Source: Marinilactibacillus piezotolerans (GTDB lineage: Bacteria > Bacillota > Bacilli > Lactobacillales > Carnobacteriaceae_A). From it: a DNA stretch of 64,000 bases. Position 1 is the stretch's first letter. Each line of letters begins with the position of its first letter. The DNA lies in NCBI RefSeq assembly GCF_900169305.1, contig NZ_FWDP01000004.1, positions 124,001-188,000 on the forward strand, written 5' to 3'. Position numbers and translations under genes: made by a program. Shown piece after piece: positions 37,983-48,295 of the stretch. A model generated the notes under the pieces. The model was not told where the DNA came from, did not search any database, and worked only from the letters and a program-made list of their open reading frames with translations.

Positions 37983-38064
37983 AAAAAAGCTGAGAACTCG
38001 ACTGCACAGGTCTAGAAAACTTTCATTCTAAACTGCGTGAGTCGATCTGTTCTCAGCTTTTTTT
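37983..38064. terminator. Bidirectional terminator between the DUF1576 gene and def
   Basis: AAAAAAGCTGAGAAC pairs with GTTCTCAGCTTTTTT, and TCGACT with AGTCGA inside, for the convergent genes. Confidence 0.85.
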
Positions 38065-38066
38065 AA

Positions 38067-38633
38067 TCAACTGCCTAAAACGTCGATGCCATCTGGAAGA
38101 GCAAGGGGGTTCTCAGGATCAATACGGTCATAAAACATGACACCATTCAAGTGATCAATCTCGTGCTGTACGACGATTGCCGGATATCCTCTTAAACGTT
38201 CTTTGTGTTTTTTACCGTTAAGATCAATATATTCCACTGTAATGCGTTTATGTCGGGGAACGATTCCTGGTACTTCTCGATCAACCGACAAACATCCTTC
38301 ACCGTCAGGCAGACAAGTCTGCTGAACAGAATGGCTGACAATTTTAGGATTAATCAGAATGGCACTGTATTCTGGTTCGTCAGATTCTTCATCAGTAGAA
38401 GGAACGTGGACAGCTAATAAACGTTTAGAGACATTTACTTGAGGAGCTGCAATTCCAACACCGGCACGCAAAGCATGCTGCTCAGCAATTTCAGGATCTT
38501 GGCTGTTTTTTAAAAATTGTAACAGATCTTCCGCTAACTGTATTACTTCTTCTGATAATGGTGTTTCAACCTCTTCAGCTGTTAATCGTAATGTGGGATG
38601 TCCTTCGCGGATAACATCTTCCATGGTAATCAA
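38067..38633 (-). CDS. def: Peptide deformylase
   Basis: A 188-residue metalloenzyme removing the formyl group from nascent proteins. All three motifs are intact: GVGIAAPQ (residues 58-65), EGCLS (112-116) and QHEIDH (156-161). The insertion between motifs 1 and 2 makes it a type 2, Gram-positive deformylase. The start is TTG 38633, 8 nt after AAGGAG; the in-frame GTG at 38642 overlaps the SD. Confidence 0.95.
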   Translation of the reverse strand: MITMEDVIREGHPTLRLTAEEVETPLSEEVIQLAEDLLQFLKNSQDPEIAEQHALRAGVGIAAPQVNVSKRLLAVHVPSTDEESDEPEYSAILINPKIVSHSVQQTCLPDGEGCLSVDREVPGIVPRHKRITVEYIDLNGKKHKERLRGYPAIVVQHEIDHLNGVMFYDRIDPENPLALPDGIDVLGS

Positions 38634-38786
38634 TGCAAACACTCCTTAATGAATCCAGTATATTATATAATCATCTGTAATAGTTTAACAGGTTTCGCAT
38701 TTGATTGCACGCTGGTCTGGACTTGAATTGGGAATCATCAGTATAAATGGGTAAGTGTAAAATCTAAAAAAAGATAATATGTTAAA

Positions 38787-38804
38787 TAGTGAAAATAATC
38801 ACAT
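38787..38804. promoter_or_regulatory. Rex-like/Crp-Fnr-like palindrome 1 upstream of pdhA
   Basis: TAGTGA-AAATAA-TCACAT: the core AGTGA-N6-TCACA matches the half-site layout of Rex (TTGTGA-N6-TCACAA) and of Crp/Fnr-family regulators. It lies 327 bp before pdhA. Confidence 0.45.
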
Positions 38805-38936
38805 GTAGTATAGCTTTAAGAATTTGAAAAACAGATAAAGGGATTCAAAAAATATTATATAACAGATGAAAACTCTGTATTACTTTTATTTCTTTCAGCA
38901 TCTGTTTTAAAAAAAATTAAGATTGAAACACAATTT

Positions 38937-38954
38937 TAGTGATTAAATTCACAA
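38937..38954. promoter_or_regulatory. Rex-like/Crp-Fnr-like palindrome 2 upstream of pdhA
   Basis: TAGTGA-TTAAAT-TCACAA, one mismatch to TTGTGA-N6-TCACAA. It starts exactly 150 bp after palindrome 1 and lies 15 bp before a consensus TATAAT (38969-38974) that lacks a good -35 element. Confidence 0.55.
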
Positions 38955-39010
38955 ACTGCATATAACCTTATAATATCAATGTTTTGCCGTATAAATATGA
39001 ATGGTTTGAC

Positions 39011-39039
39011 TTGCAAAAAAAACGGATGCATGGTAGATT
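39011..39039 (+). promoter_or_regulatory. Proximal promoter of pdhABCD
   Basis: TTGCAA at 39011-39016, a 17-bp spacer, and TAGATT at 39034-39039 with extended TG at 39031-39032. The inferred start near 39046 gives an 85-nt leader. The AT-rich gap 38634-39130 contains the two palindromes and no gene. Confidence 0.55.
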
Positions 39040-39127
39040 AAAAAAGGAATCGAGAAAATTGATACAGTTATTTGGAGCTGTTTCAATACAAAAATAAAAC
39101 TTTTAATAACAAGAGAGGAATGGGTAG

Positions 39128-40237
<1,110 letters not shown>

Positions 40238-40239
40238 GC

Positions 40240-41217
40240 ATGGCGAACCTAACTATGATTCAAGCAATCACTGAAGCTTTAGATCAAGAATTAGCTCGTG
40301 ATGAAAAAGTCTTGATTTTCGGAGAAGATGTTGGAAAAAACGGCGGTGTTTTCCGTGCAACTCAAGGTCTTTACGATAAACACGGCGAAGATAGAGTAAA
40401 CGATACTCCACTTGCAGAATCTGGTATCGGCGGTATGGCATTTGGTCTTGCTGTTCAAGGATTCCGTCCAGTTGCTGAAATCCAGTTCTTCGGATTCGTA
40501 TTCGAAGTAATGGACTCAATCGTTGGTCAAATCGCTCGTACTCGTTACCGTATGGGTGGAAAAATGAATATGCCGGTTGTTATCCGTTCACCGTTCGGTG
40601 GCGGAGTTCATACTCCGGAAATGCATGCAGATAGTTTAGAAGGTTTAATGGCTCAATCTCCTGGATTGAAAGTTGTTATTCCATCAAACCCTTATGATGC
40701 TAAAGGACTATTAACTCAAGCAATTCGTGAAAACGATCCGGTTGTATTCTTAGAGCATATGAAACTTTATCGTTCATTCCGTGACGAAGTACCTGAAGAA
40801 CAATACACTGTTCCAATTGGAAAAGCAGCAGTAGCTAAAGAAGGTACTGATGTAACAGTTGTAGCTTATGGATATATGGTTCGTGAAGCTCTTAAAGCAG
40901 CTGAAAAACTTGAAGCAGATGGAACTTCTGTTGAAGTGATCGACTTGCGTACAGTTTCTCCGATCGATTATGAAACAGTTGTAGCTTCTGTTGAGAAAAC
41001 CGGCCGTATGATTATGGTTCAAGAAGCTCAACGTCAAGCTGGTGTTGGTAACACAGTAATCTCTGAAGTTTCTCAACGTGCAGTTCTTTCACTTGAAGCA
41101 CCAATCGGATTTGTATCTGCACCAGATACAATCTATCCATTTGGTCAAATCGAAAACACTTGGTTGCCAAGTGCAGATGATATTACTGAAGCAATCAAAG
41201 AAGCAGTTAACTTTTAA
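40240..41217 (+). CDS. pdhB: Pyruvate dehydrogenase E1 component, beta subunit
   Basis: A 325-residue transketolase-like subunit. [15 protein letters not shown] at the N-terminus, AEIQFFGF and the C-terminal transketolase domain ([17 protein letters not shown]) are standard. SD AAAGGAG is at the end of pdhA. A 185-bp gap with its own promoter and hairpin separates it from pdhC. Confidence 0.97.
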   Translation: MANLTMIQAITEALDQELARDEKVLIFGEDVGKNGGVFRATQGLYDKHGEDRVNDTPLAESGIGGMAFGLAVQGFRPVAEIQFFGFVFEVMDSIVGQIARTRYRMGGKMNMPVVIRSPFGGGVHTPEMHADSLEGLMAQSPGLKVVIPSNPYDAKGLLTQAIRENDPVVFLEHMKLYRSFRDEVPEEQYTVPIGKAAVAKEGTDVTVVAYGYMVREALKAAEKLEADGTSVEVIDLRTVSPIDYETVVASVEKTGRMIMVQEAQRQAGVGNTVISEVSQRAVLSLEAPIGFVSAPDTIYPFGQIENTWLPSADDITEAIKEAVNF

Positions 41218-41230
41218 TTAAACCTGATTT

Positions 41231-41239
41231 TGTTATACT
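41231..41239 (+). promoter_or_regulatory. Internal extended -10 promoter between pdhB and pdhC
   Basis: TGTTATACT, an extended -10 with a poor -35. The inferred start near 41246 is ~10 nt before the hairpin at 41256. Confidence 0.4.
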
Positions 41240-41255
41240 GATTTCGAAACAAACA

Positions 41256-41332
41256 CTATAACGACAAGAGGAGAAAAACTGGGCCAGCATCCTAGGCAGT
41301 CTGACTTGGTTTTTCTTCCTATCGTTGTATAG
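41256..41332 (+). promoter_or_regulatory. Long hairpin in the pdhB-pdhC intercistronic region
   Basis: CTATA+ACGA (41256-41264) pairs with TCGT+TATAG (41322-41332, two bulged bases). AGGA+GAAAAAC (41269-41279) pairs with GTTTTTC+TCCT (41309-41320, one bulged base). The loop contains CCTAGG. No U-tail follows, so it is not a classical terminator. Confidence 0.55.
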
Positions 41333-41402
41333 AGTGCAGAACGCAAAGTAAATACAACCTTATATGATAAAAATCATTAATTAAGAAGGGAAGAGCGCAA
41401 AC

Positions 41403-43067
41403 ATGGCTTTTACATTTAAACTCCCTGACGTTGGAGAAGGAATGGCAGAAGGCGAAATCGTCAGCTGGTTAGTCTCAGAAGGAGACACAGTAGAAGAAGG
41501 CGACTCAATCGCTGAAATTCAAAATGACAAATCTGTTGAAGAACTAGCATCTCCAGTAGACGGTACAATCAAAAAATTCTTGGTAGAGCCAGGAACAGTG
41601 GCTGCAGTAGGCGATCCAATCGTTGAAATCGATGCAGAAGGATATGAATCTGAAGAAGATTCAGCTCCGGCACAAGCTGAACAACCGGCTGCTGAAGCAT
41701 CATCCAACGCTTCAGGTTCAACTGGAACATTTACATTCAAACTTCCAGACGTTGGAGAAGGAATGGCAGAAGGTGAAATCGTCAGCTGGTTAGTCTCAGA
41801 AGGAGACACAGTAGAAGAAGGCGACTCGATCGCTGAAATTCAAAACGATAAATCTGTTGAAGAACTGGCATCTCCAGTAGATGGTACAATTCAAAAATTC
41901 TTGGTAGAGCCGGGAACAGTAGCTGCAGTAGGCGACCCAATCGTTGAAATCGCTGCTGAAGGACACGGAACTGAAGAAACAGTGACTGAAACTGCAATGT
42001 CTTCATCTGAAGCTGCAGCAGGAACAGCCAAAAATGATCCAGCTGGTTCTGAAGGCGCAACTTCAGGAGAAATTGTTAAAACTTCAAACCCTGACAAACG
42101 CGTTCTAGCTATGCCGTCTGTACGCCAATACGCTCGTGAAAAAGATGTAGACATCAGCTTAGTTGATGCTACAGGTAAAGGCGGACGTACAACTCGTGAA
42201 GATATCGATAACTTCGTATCTGGCGGTGGAGCTTCTGCTCAAGCATCACCTGCACAAGAAACAGCTGCACCAAAAGAAGAAAAAGCTCAAGCAAGCTCTC
42301 AGGCTGCTGGTTCTTCAAAAGCAGTTTCTGCTGATGTTAAACCGTTTAAATCTGGTCGTTCAGATCAAGAAACACGCGAGAAAATGAGTACGACTCGTAA
42401 AGCGATCGCTAAAGCAATGGTCAACAGCACGTTGACAATTCCTTCAGTTGCATTGTTTGACGAAGTAGACTTTACTAAAGTCATTGCTCACCGTACTAAA
42501 TTTAAAGCGATCGCTGCTGAACGCGGTACTAAATTAACGTTCTTACCATATATCGTCAAAGCATTGATTTCTGTAATGAAAAAATACCCAGCATTGAATG
42601 CATCAATCGATGATACGACTGATGAAGTTGTGTACAAAAACTACTTTAATATTGGTATTGCTGCTGATACTGAACAAGGACTTTACGTTCCAGTTGTAGC
42701 TGATGCGAATACTAAATCAATCTTTGATATCGCTGATGAAATCAACGAATTAGCTGCTAAAGCACACGACGGAAAACTTAAAGGAAGCGACATGGCTGAT
42801 GGATCAATTTCTATCTCTAACATTGGTTCAGTTAACGGTCAATTCTTTACACCGATCATCAACCACCCAGAAGTGGCGATTTTAGGTGTTGGACGCTCAT
42901 TCAAGAAACCGATCGTAAATGCTGAAGGTGAAATCGTAGCTGCTCCAATGCTTCCATTGTCTCTTGTATTTGACCACCGTATTATTGACGGTGCAACTGG
43001 TCAAGCAGCAATGAACGAATTGAAGAGATTACTTTCTGACCCTGATTTACTATTAATGGAAGGCTAA
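41403..43067 (+). CDS. pdhC: Dihydrolipoamide acetyltransferase E2 with two lipoyl domains
   Basis: A 554-residue core protein of the PDH complex that transfers acetyl groups to CoA. Lipoyl domains cover residues ~2-78 and ~110-186, each with the lipoylated Lys in NDKSVEE; Ala/Glu/Ser-rich linkers follow; a peripheral-subunit-binding domain is at ~237-275 ([19 protein letters not shown]); the catalytic domain ends with His525 in FDHRIIDG. The two lipoyl segments are nearly identical even in DNA. Confidence 0.97.
   Translation: MAFTFKLPDVGEGMAEGEIVSWLVSEGDTVEEGDSIAEIQNDKSVEELASPVDGTIKKFLVEPGTVAAVGDPIVEIDAEGYESEEDSAPAQAEQPAAEASSNASGSTGTFTFKLPDVGEGMAEGEIVSWLVSEGDTVEEGDSIAEIQNDKSVEELASPVDGTIQKFLVEPGTVAAVGDPIVEIAAEGHGTEETVTETAMSSSEAAAGTAKNDPAGSEGATSGEIVKTSNPDKRVLAMPSVRQYAREKDVDISLVDATGKGGRTTREDIDNFVSGGGASAQASPAQETAAPKEEKAQASSQAAGSSKAVSADVKPFKSGRSDQETREKMSTTRKAIAKAMVNSTLTIPSVALFDEVDFTKVIAHRTKFKAIAAERGTKLTFLPYIVKALISVMKKYPALNASIDDTTDEVVYKNYFNIGIAADTEQGLYVPVVADANTKSIFDIADEINELAAKAHDGKLKGSDMADGSISISNIGSVNGQFFTPIINHPEVAILGVGRSFKKPIVNAEGEIVAAPMLPLSLVFDHRIIDGATGQAAMNELKRLLSDPDLLLMEG
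41409..41631 (+). repeat. Lipoyl-domain direct repeat, copy 1
   Basis: Encodes the first lipoyl domain and aligns without gaps to 41733-41955. By eye roughly one base in twenty differs, mostly at third codon positions. Confidence 0.85.
41733..41955 (+). repeat. Lipoyl-domain direct repeat, copy 2
   Basis: Encodes the second lipoyl domain, 324 bp downstream of copy 1. The near-identity indicates recent duplication or ongoing gene conversion. Confidence 0.85.
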
Positions 43068-43079
43068 GGTGAAATTTAA

Positions 43080-44486
43080 ATGGTTGTAGGAGATTTCGCA
43101 ATTGAACTAGATACAGTTGTAGTTGGTGCTGGTCCTGGCGGCTATGTAGCTGCCATCCGCGCTGCGCAAATGGGACAAAAAGTTGCCATTGTAGAAAAAG
43201 AATATATTGGCGGTGTTTGCTTGAACGTAGGATGTATTCCTTCTAAAGCATTAATCACTGCTGGTCACAAATATCAAGAATCATTAGATTCTGAAGTATT
43301 TGGTGTATCAACTGAAAACGTAACACTTGATTTCAGTAAAACACAAGAGTGGAAAAAAACTCAAGTTGTTGACAAATTAACTAAAGGAGTAGAAATGCTT
43401 CTTAAAAAGAATAAAGTTGAGATCCTTATGGGAGAAGCTTTCTTCAACGACGAACACACTATGCGTGTTATGGGCGAAGACAGTGCTCAAACTTACTCTT
43501 TCAACAATGCGATTATTGCCACAGGCAGCCGTCCGGTGCAAATACCTGGATTTAAATTCAGTGATCGTGTATTAGATTCTACTGGTGCATTAAACTTAAC
43601 TGAAGTGCCTAAAAAAATGGCAATCGTTGGTGGTGGATACATCGGTTCTGAATTAGCAGGTGTATATGCTAACTTAGGTACTGAAATCACGATCCTTGAA
43701 GGTTTACCTTCAATTCTTAACGGCTTTGATAAAGACATGGTTAAGTTAGTTGAGAAAAACTTTAAAAACCGCGGCGTAAATATCGTTACAAATGCAATGG
43801 CTAAAGAAGCCGTTAAAAACGACGATGGCGTTACAGTCACTTATGAAGCAAATGGTAAAGAAGAATCTCTTGACGTTGACTACGTACTTGTTACTGTTGG
43901 CCGTCGTCCTAATACTGATGAACTTGGACTTGAACAAGCGGGCGTTAAAATGAGCGATCGCGGTTTAATCGAAGTAGATAATCAAGGTCGTACAAGCGTT
44001 GACAGCATTTACGCTATCGGAGATGTTGTTCCTGGACCTGCACTTGCTCACAAAGCAAGCTATGAAGCTAAAATTGCTGCAGAAGCAATTTCTGGTAAAA
44101 AAGTTGCTGTTGATTACCGTGCACTTCCTGCTGTTGCCTTTACTGATCCTGAAATCGCATCAGTTGGTTTAACTGAATCAGAAGCTAAAGAAAAAGGTTT
44201 AGACATCAAGACAACTAAATTCCCTCTTGGAGGAAATGGACGTGCACTGTCTCTAAACGCAACTGAAGGATTTGTACGCCTAGTAACAACAAAAGAAGAC
44301 CATGTAATCCTTGGAGCTCAAGTTGCTGGACACAGTGCATCAGACGTGATCGCTGAACTGGGCTTGGCTATTGAAAGTGGGATGAATGCAGAGGATCTTG
44401 CATTGACCATCCACGGACACCCTTCTCTAGGTGAAACAGTTATGGATGCTGCTGAAGCAGCTCTAGGACTACCAATCCACATGTAA
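43080..44486 (+). CDS. pdhD: Dihydrolipoyl dehydrogenase (E3)
   Basis: A 468-residue FAD flavoprotein that reoxidises lipoamide and makes NADH. FAD motif [17 protein letters not shown], redox pair in [16 protein letters not shown] motif [13 protein letters not shown], and the C-terminal active-site [10 protein letters not shown] are present. SD AAGGTG; 12 bp after pdhC. E3 is also sensitive to NADH in many bacteria, which fits redox control of the operon. Confidence 0.97.
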   Translation: MVVGDFAIELDTVVVGAGPGGYVAAIRAAQMGQKVAIVEKEYIGGVCLNVGCIPSKALITAGHKYQESLDSEVFGVSTENVTLDFSKTQEWKKTQVVDKLTKGVEMLLKKNKVEILMGEAFFNDEHTMRVMGEDSAQTYSFNNAIIATGSRPVQIPGFKFSDRVLDSTGALNLTEVPKKMAIVGGGYIGSELAGVYANLGTEITILEGLPSILNGFDKDMVKLVEKNFKNRGVNIVTNAMAKEAVKNDDGVTVTYEANGKEESLDVDYVLVTVGRRPNTDELGLEQAGVKMSDRGLIEVDNQGRTSVDSIYAIGDVVPGPALAHKASYEAKIAAEAISGKKVAVDYRALPAVAFTDPEIASVGLTESEAKEKGLDIKTTKFPLGGNGRALSLNATEGFVRLVTTKEDHVILGAQVAGHSASDVIAELGLAIESGMNAEDLALTIHGHPSLGETVMDAAEAALGLPIHM

Positions 44487-44504
44487 GAACTCAATATCTG
44501 GATG

Positions 44505-44536
44505 ATCGAGTGTCGGCGCCGGCACTCGATTTTTCT
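44505..44536 (+). terminator. Terminator of pdhABCD
   Basis: A GC-rich stem (ATCGAGTGTCGGC with GCCGGCACTCGAT, one T-G pair) is followed by TTTTT. Confidence 0.93.
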
Positions 44537-44643
44537 ATACATAGAATAAATAAAAATAGACTAAATAAACGGCGACCTATCTTTTGAAACGACAAATGAA
44601 TTCCACTACAATAGAAATGAGAAAGAAGAAAAGAGGGAAAGCA

Positions 44644-45420
44644 ATGGCAGATATTCAAGAAAGAGATAAATTAATCAAAGAATGGATAGCAGAAACTGCT
44701 GAAAAAATTGAAGCAGCTAAATCAGAAAGATTGAACATAGAAGAAAAATCAGCCCGAAATGATTTAGTGACGAATATGGATAAGCAAATTGAAAAAGCAT
44801 TGACAGATAAAATCAGAACCCAATTCCCAAATGACCGGATTTGTGGAGAAGAAGGATTTGGGGATGAGTTAGAAGACTTGGATGGAACAGTCTGGTTTAT
44901 TGATCCAATTGACGGAACCTTAAATTTTGTTCTGCAACAAGAAAATTTTGCTGTTATGATTGGCGTTTATGAGAATGGTATTGGACAGCAAGGCTACATT
45001 TACGATGTTACTCAAAAGCGTTTGTACCATGCGGTTAAAGGACAAGGAGTCTACTGTAACGAGGAACCTGTCGAGAAACCTGAAAACAAATCTCTGACAG
45101 AAGGATTGCTGGCTACCAACAGTCAACTGATGACCAAAGATCAGTTTAGTGAATATCGTAAACTAGCTGATCAGTCAATGGGTGTTAGAATGTTAGGTTC
45201 AGCTGGGCTCGAAGTCATTGAATTAGCTAAAGGAAATGTCATTGGCTATATTGCCTCCAAATTAAGCCCTTGGGATATTGCTCCTGGAAAAGTCATTTTA
45301 GAAGAATTCGGATTTAAAATTAGGCAATTTGACGGTACAGAGGTTAATTTACTGAATAGAAACAAGACAATTTTTGCAACACCGCGTGCTTACGACGAAA
45401 TTATGACAAATATTTCTTAA
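44644..45420 (+). CDS. Inositol monophosphatase family protein (SuhB/YktC-like)
   Basis: A 258-residue Mg-dependent sugar phosphatase. Metal ligands are in GEEGFG and WFIDPIDGTLNF; the C-terminal SPWDIAPGKVILEE is the second signature. Substrate may be inositol phosphate or a related polyol or nucleotide phosphate and cannot be decided. Start ATG 44644 follows AGAGGGAAAG; the reading from 44584 runs through the promoter-like leader and is rejected. Confidence 0.9.
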   Translation: MADIQERDKLIKEWIAETAEKIEAAKSERLNIEEKSARNDLVTNMDKQIEKALTDKIRTQFPNDRICGEEGFGDELEDLDGTVWFIDPIDGTLNFVLQQENFAVMIGVYENGIGQQGYIYDVTQKRLYHAVKGQGVYCNEEPVEKPENKSLTEGLLATNSQLMTKDQFSEYRKLADQSMGVRMLGSAGLEVIELAKGNVIGYIASKLSPWDIAPGKVILEEFGFKIRQFDGTEVNLLNRNKTIFATPRAYDEIMTNIS

Positions 45421-45456
45421 TAGTTTGAAAAAAGATTATGTTTTTCAGAAAATAGC

Positions 45457-45465
45457 TGTTATAAT
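45457..45465 (+). promoter_or_regulatory. Extended -10 promoter ahead of typA
   Basis: TGTTATAAT is a perfect extended -10 with a weak -35 (TATGTT, 45437-45442). Start site about 45472. Confidence 0.55.
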
Positions 45466-45496
45466 AAGAAGTGGTTACAAAGGTCCAATGACTTAA

Positions 45497-45543
45497 GCAT
45501 TTATTCTTGCGTAAGAGTCACACCAAGAATAAGTGTTTTTTTG
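45497..45543 (+). terminator. Terminator-like hairpin in the typA leader
   Basis: CATTTATTCTTG (from 45499) pairs with CAAGAATAAGTG (45524-45535, one T-G pair) and is followed by seven or eight T. It lies downstream of the typA promoter and ~85 bp before the gene. Confidence 0.7.
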
Positions 45544-45628
45544 TGTGGAAATTCATTCGGTTTCACTGGACAGGTTGAATTAAGATATAAATGGAAAGCC
45601 TCATCGCAACGATTAAGGAGAGAATAAT

Positions 45629-47458
45629 ATGGAATTAAGAAATGATATTCGTAATATTGCAATTATTGCCCACGTTGACCACGGTAAAACAACGTTAGTG
45701 GACGAATTACTAAAACAGTCTGATACACTTGATACTCGTAACAAAATGGGTGAACGTGCAATGGACTCAAACGATTTAGAAAAAGAACGTGGTATCACGA
45801 TTCTTGCTAAAAATACAGCTGTAAAATATCAAGATACTCGTATCAATATTTTGGACACACCTGGTCACGCCGACTTCGGTGGTGAAGTAGAACGTATCAT
45901 GAAAATGGTTGATGGGGTTATTCTTGTTGTCGATGCGTACGAAGGTACAATGCCGCAAACACGTTTTGTACTGAAAAAAGCCTTAGAACAGAAACTGCGT
46001 CCAATCGTAGTTGTGAATAAAATTGACAAGCCAACTGCTCGTCCTAAAGAAGTTCTGGATGAAGTATTAGATCTATTGATCGAACTAGATGCTGATGAAG
46101 AACAATTAGAATTCCCGGTTATCTATGCTTCTGCTTTGAATGGAACAAGCAGCTTCTCTGATGAGCCAGAAGATCAAAAAGATACAATGGATCCTATTTT
46201 TGAAACTATTCTTAAAGAAACTCCAGCACCAGAAGATAACAGTTCTGAACCATTGCAATTCCAAGTTTCTTTACTTGATTACAATGACTATGTAGGACGT
46301 ATCGGAATTGGACGTGTATTCCGTGGAACGATCAAAGTTGGAGACAACGTTACTTTAAGTAAATTAGATGGTACAACTAAAAACTTCCGTGTAACTAAAT
46401 TATTTGGTTTCTTCGGATTAGAGCGTGAAGAAATTCAAGAAGCTAAATCTGGTGATTTGATTGCCGTATCTGGTTTTGAAGACATCTTCGTTGGAGAGAC
46501 AGTAACGCCTACAGATCATGTGGATCCATTACCGATCCTTCGTATTGATGAACCAACGTTACAAATGACTTTCTTGGTCAACAACTCTCCATTCTCAGGT
46601 CGTGAAGGTAAATGGGTTACTTCAAGCAAATTGAATGAAAGATTGAACATGGAATTACAAACAGATGTTTCTCTTCGAGTGGACCCTACGGATTCACCTG
46701 ATGCATGGATCGTTTCTGGTCGTGGAGAATTACACTTGTCTATTCTGATCGAAAACCTGCGTCGTGAAGGTTTCGAGTTGCAGGTTTCTCGTCCTGAAGT
46801 GATTATCCGTGAAATCAACGGTAAAAAACACGAGCCTTTTGAACGTGTTCAAATTGATACTCCTGAAGAGTATATGGGTTCTGTTATTGAAAACCTTGGA
46901 CAACGTAAAGCAGAAATGCAGGATATGGTCCATACTGGAAATGGTCAAGTTCGTTTGATCTTCCAAGCACCTGCTCGTGGATTGATTGGATTTACTAATG
47001 AATTCCTTTCAATGACTCGCGGATACGGTATCTTGAACCATACATTCGATCAGTATCTTCCAATGGTAGCCGGCGGAGCTGGCGAACGTCGTAATGGTGC
47101 GCTGGTCTCTATGGAAAATGGTACAGCAACAACTTATGGTATCATGAACTTGGAAGACCGTGGAGTCATCTTTGTTGAACCAGGTACAGAAGTATACGAA
47201 GGTATGATTGTTGGACAACACAACCGTGACAACGACTTGTCTGTAAACTTAACAAAAGAAAAACAAAAAACAAATATTCGTTCTGCAAATAAAGACCAGA
47301 CGAACGTCATTAAACGTCCGCGAATCTTGACGCTTGAAGAATCATTAGAATTCTTGGCAGAAGATGAGTATTGTGAAGTTACACCTGAGTCCATCCGACT
47401 ACGTAAAAAAATCCTAAACAAAAACTTGCGTGAAAAAGCAAGCAAACGTTCTAAATAA
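45629..47458 (+). CDS. typA: Translational GTPase TypA/BipA
   Basis: A 609-residue ribosome-binding GTPase of the EF-G family that helps 50S assembly and growth at low temperature or under stress. G1 AHVDHGKTTLVDELL, G3 LDTPGHADFGGE and G4 VVNKIDKP are intact; domains III, V and the TypA-specific C-terminal domain follow (SMENGTATTYGIMNLEDRG). SD AAGGAGAG. Codon bias is strong. Confidence 0.97.
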   Translation: MELRNDIRNIAIIAHVDHGKTTLVDELLKQSDTLDTRNKMGERAMDSNDLEKERGITILAKNTAVKYQDTRINILDTPGHADFGGEVERIMKMVDGVILVVDAYEGTMPQTRFVLKKALEQKLRPIVVVNKIDKPTARPKEVLDEVLDLLIELDADEEQLEFPVIYASALNGTSSFSDEPEDQKDTMDPIFETILKETPAPEDNSSEPLQFQVSLLDYNDYVGRIGIGRVFRGTIKVGDNVTLSKLDGTTKNFRVTKLFGFFGLEREEIQEAKSGDLIAVSGFEDIFVGETVTPTDHVDPLPILRIDEPTLQMTFLVNNSPFSGREGKWVTSSKLNERLNMELQTDVSLRVDPTDSPDAWIVSGRGELHLSILIENLRREGFELQVSRPEVIIREINGKKHEPFERVQIDTPEEYMGSVIENLGQRKAEMQDMVHTGNGQVRLIFQAPARGLIGFTNEFLSMTRGYGILNHTFDQYLPMVAGGAGERRNGALVSMENGTATTYGIMNLEDRGVIFVEPGTEVYEGMIVGQHNRDNDLSVNLTKEKQKTNIRSANKDQTNVIKRPRILTLEESLEFLAEDEYCEVTPESIRLRKKILNKNLREKASKRSK

Positions 47459-47470
47459 TTAAAAATCAGG

Positions 47471-47504
47471 AAAAAACCAGCAGATTTTACTCTGCTGGTT
47501 TTTT
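47471..47504 (+). terminator. Terminator after typA
   Basis: AAAAAACCAGCAGA pairs with TCTGCTGGTTTTTT. Confidence 0.93.
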
Positions 47505-47536
47505 GCGTGTGTAAGAGGATCAGTGTTCGAAGCACC

Positions 47537-47564
47537 TTGTAACCCAATACTTTTGTGATATAAT
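47537..47564 (+). promoter_or_regulatory. Promoter of ylaN
   Basis: TTGTAA at 47537-47542, a 16-bp spacer, and TATAAT at 47559-47564 with extended TG at 47556-47557. Confidence 0.75.
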
Positions 47565-47596
47565 ACAGATAATAGTAGACTAAAGGAGTTGGCCAT

Positions 47597-47866
47597 ATGG
47601 ATCGATTACAACATGCATTGGCTAAAGATGTATTAATGGAAGATGCCAACAATATTTCAAGTTTAATTTTAAACCAGAAACATTTATGTATGACTTGTCC
47701 TGCATTTGAAGAAGTGATAGATACGCAGATGTTCGGATTTTCAAAAAAAGTTGAGTTTGCAATCACCATGAACTTGATTGAGGAACAAGAAGGTCAGCTG
47801 CTCCTTAGTGAATTAGAAAAGCATCTAAATGATATGATGAATGATGCCTTTAGTGAATATGAATGA
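47597..47866 (+). CDS. ylaN: YlaN-like protein (UPF0358/DUF1507)
   Basis: An 89-residue helical protein. In B. subtilis YlaN is needed under iron limitation and interacts with Fur; the same role here is inference. The conserved stretch CPAFEEVIDTQMFGFSKKVEFA is present. SD AAAGGAG. It follows typA as in Bacillus (ylaG region). Confidence 0.9.
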   Translation: MDRLQHALAKDVLMEDANNISSLILNQKHLCMTCPAFEEVIDTQMFGFSKKVEFAITMNLIEEQEGQLLLSELEKHLNDMMNDAFSEYE

Positions 47867-47880
47867 TTTTAATTAAGTTA

Positions 47881-47916
47881 TAAAAAAATCCTCTCTATTC
47901 GAGTGGTTTTTTTTAT
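47881..47916 (+). terminator. Terminator after ylaN
   Basis: AAAAAAATCC and CTC pair with GAG and GGTTTTTTTT around a small loop. Confidence 0.7.
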
Positions 47917-47951
47917 AAATTCGACGAATTAGAATAAAGGAGAAAAGCAAA

Positions 47952-48287
47952 ATGTTAACACAGGAACATGAGAGAACCGGACTTATTGTTTGGGTCTATA
48001 CTACAAAATATATCAATAAATTAAAACGATACGGACTGGTCCATTACGTTTCAAAAAATATGAATTATGCGCTGCTGTATGTCGATAAAAAAGATAAAGA
48101 CACTACTCAGCAAAATTTATTGAAGCAGCATTTTGTTAAAAATGTAGAAGAATGTTATCAGTGTGAGATGCCTAAAACATTTGACGGTGTATTAGACGAA
48201 GTCAGAATATTGGCAGCACAGCGGAAAAAAGAAGAGGAAAGTAAAGAAATCTCTATTTTCAATCAGCTTTCTTCTGGATGGAACTGA
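47952..48287 (+). CDS. ylbG: YlbG-like protein (UPF0298/DUF2129)
   Basis: A 111-residue protein of unknown function with the family opening RTGLIVWVYTTKYINKLKRYG and HYVSKNMNYALLYVD. SD AAGGAGAAA at 47937-47945. First gene of a tight ylbG-rsmD-coaD-ylbL operon matching Bacillus order. Confidence 0.88.
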   Translation: MLTQEHERTGLIVWVYTTKYINKLKRYGLVHYVSKNMNYALLYVDKKDKDTTQQNLLKQHFVKNVEECYQCEMPKTFDGVLDEVRILAAQRKKEEESKEISIFNQLSSGWN

Positions 48288-48295
48288 GGGGACCT

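Noticed and set aside
39012-39031. Possible catabolite-responsive element (CcpA cre) near AAACGGATGCA before pdhA
   Set aside because: Only the right half fits the consensus; the left TG is missing.
41256-41332. pdhB-pdhC hairpin as a small mobile repeat (MITE or REP)
   Set aside because: No second copy was noticed in the window and no target duplication is evident; a genome-wide search would settle it.
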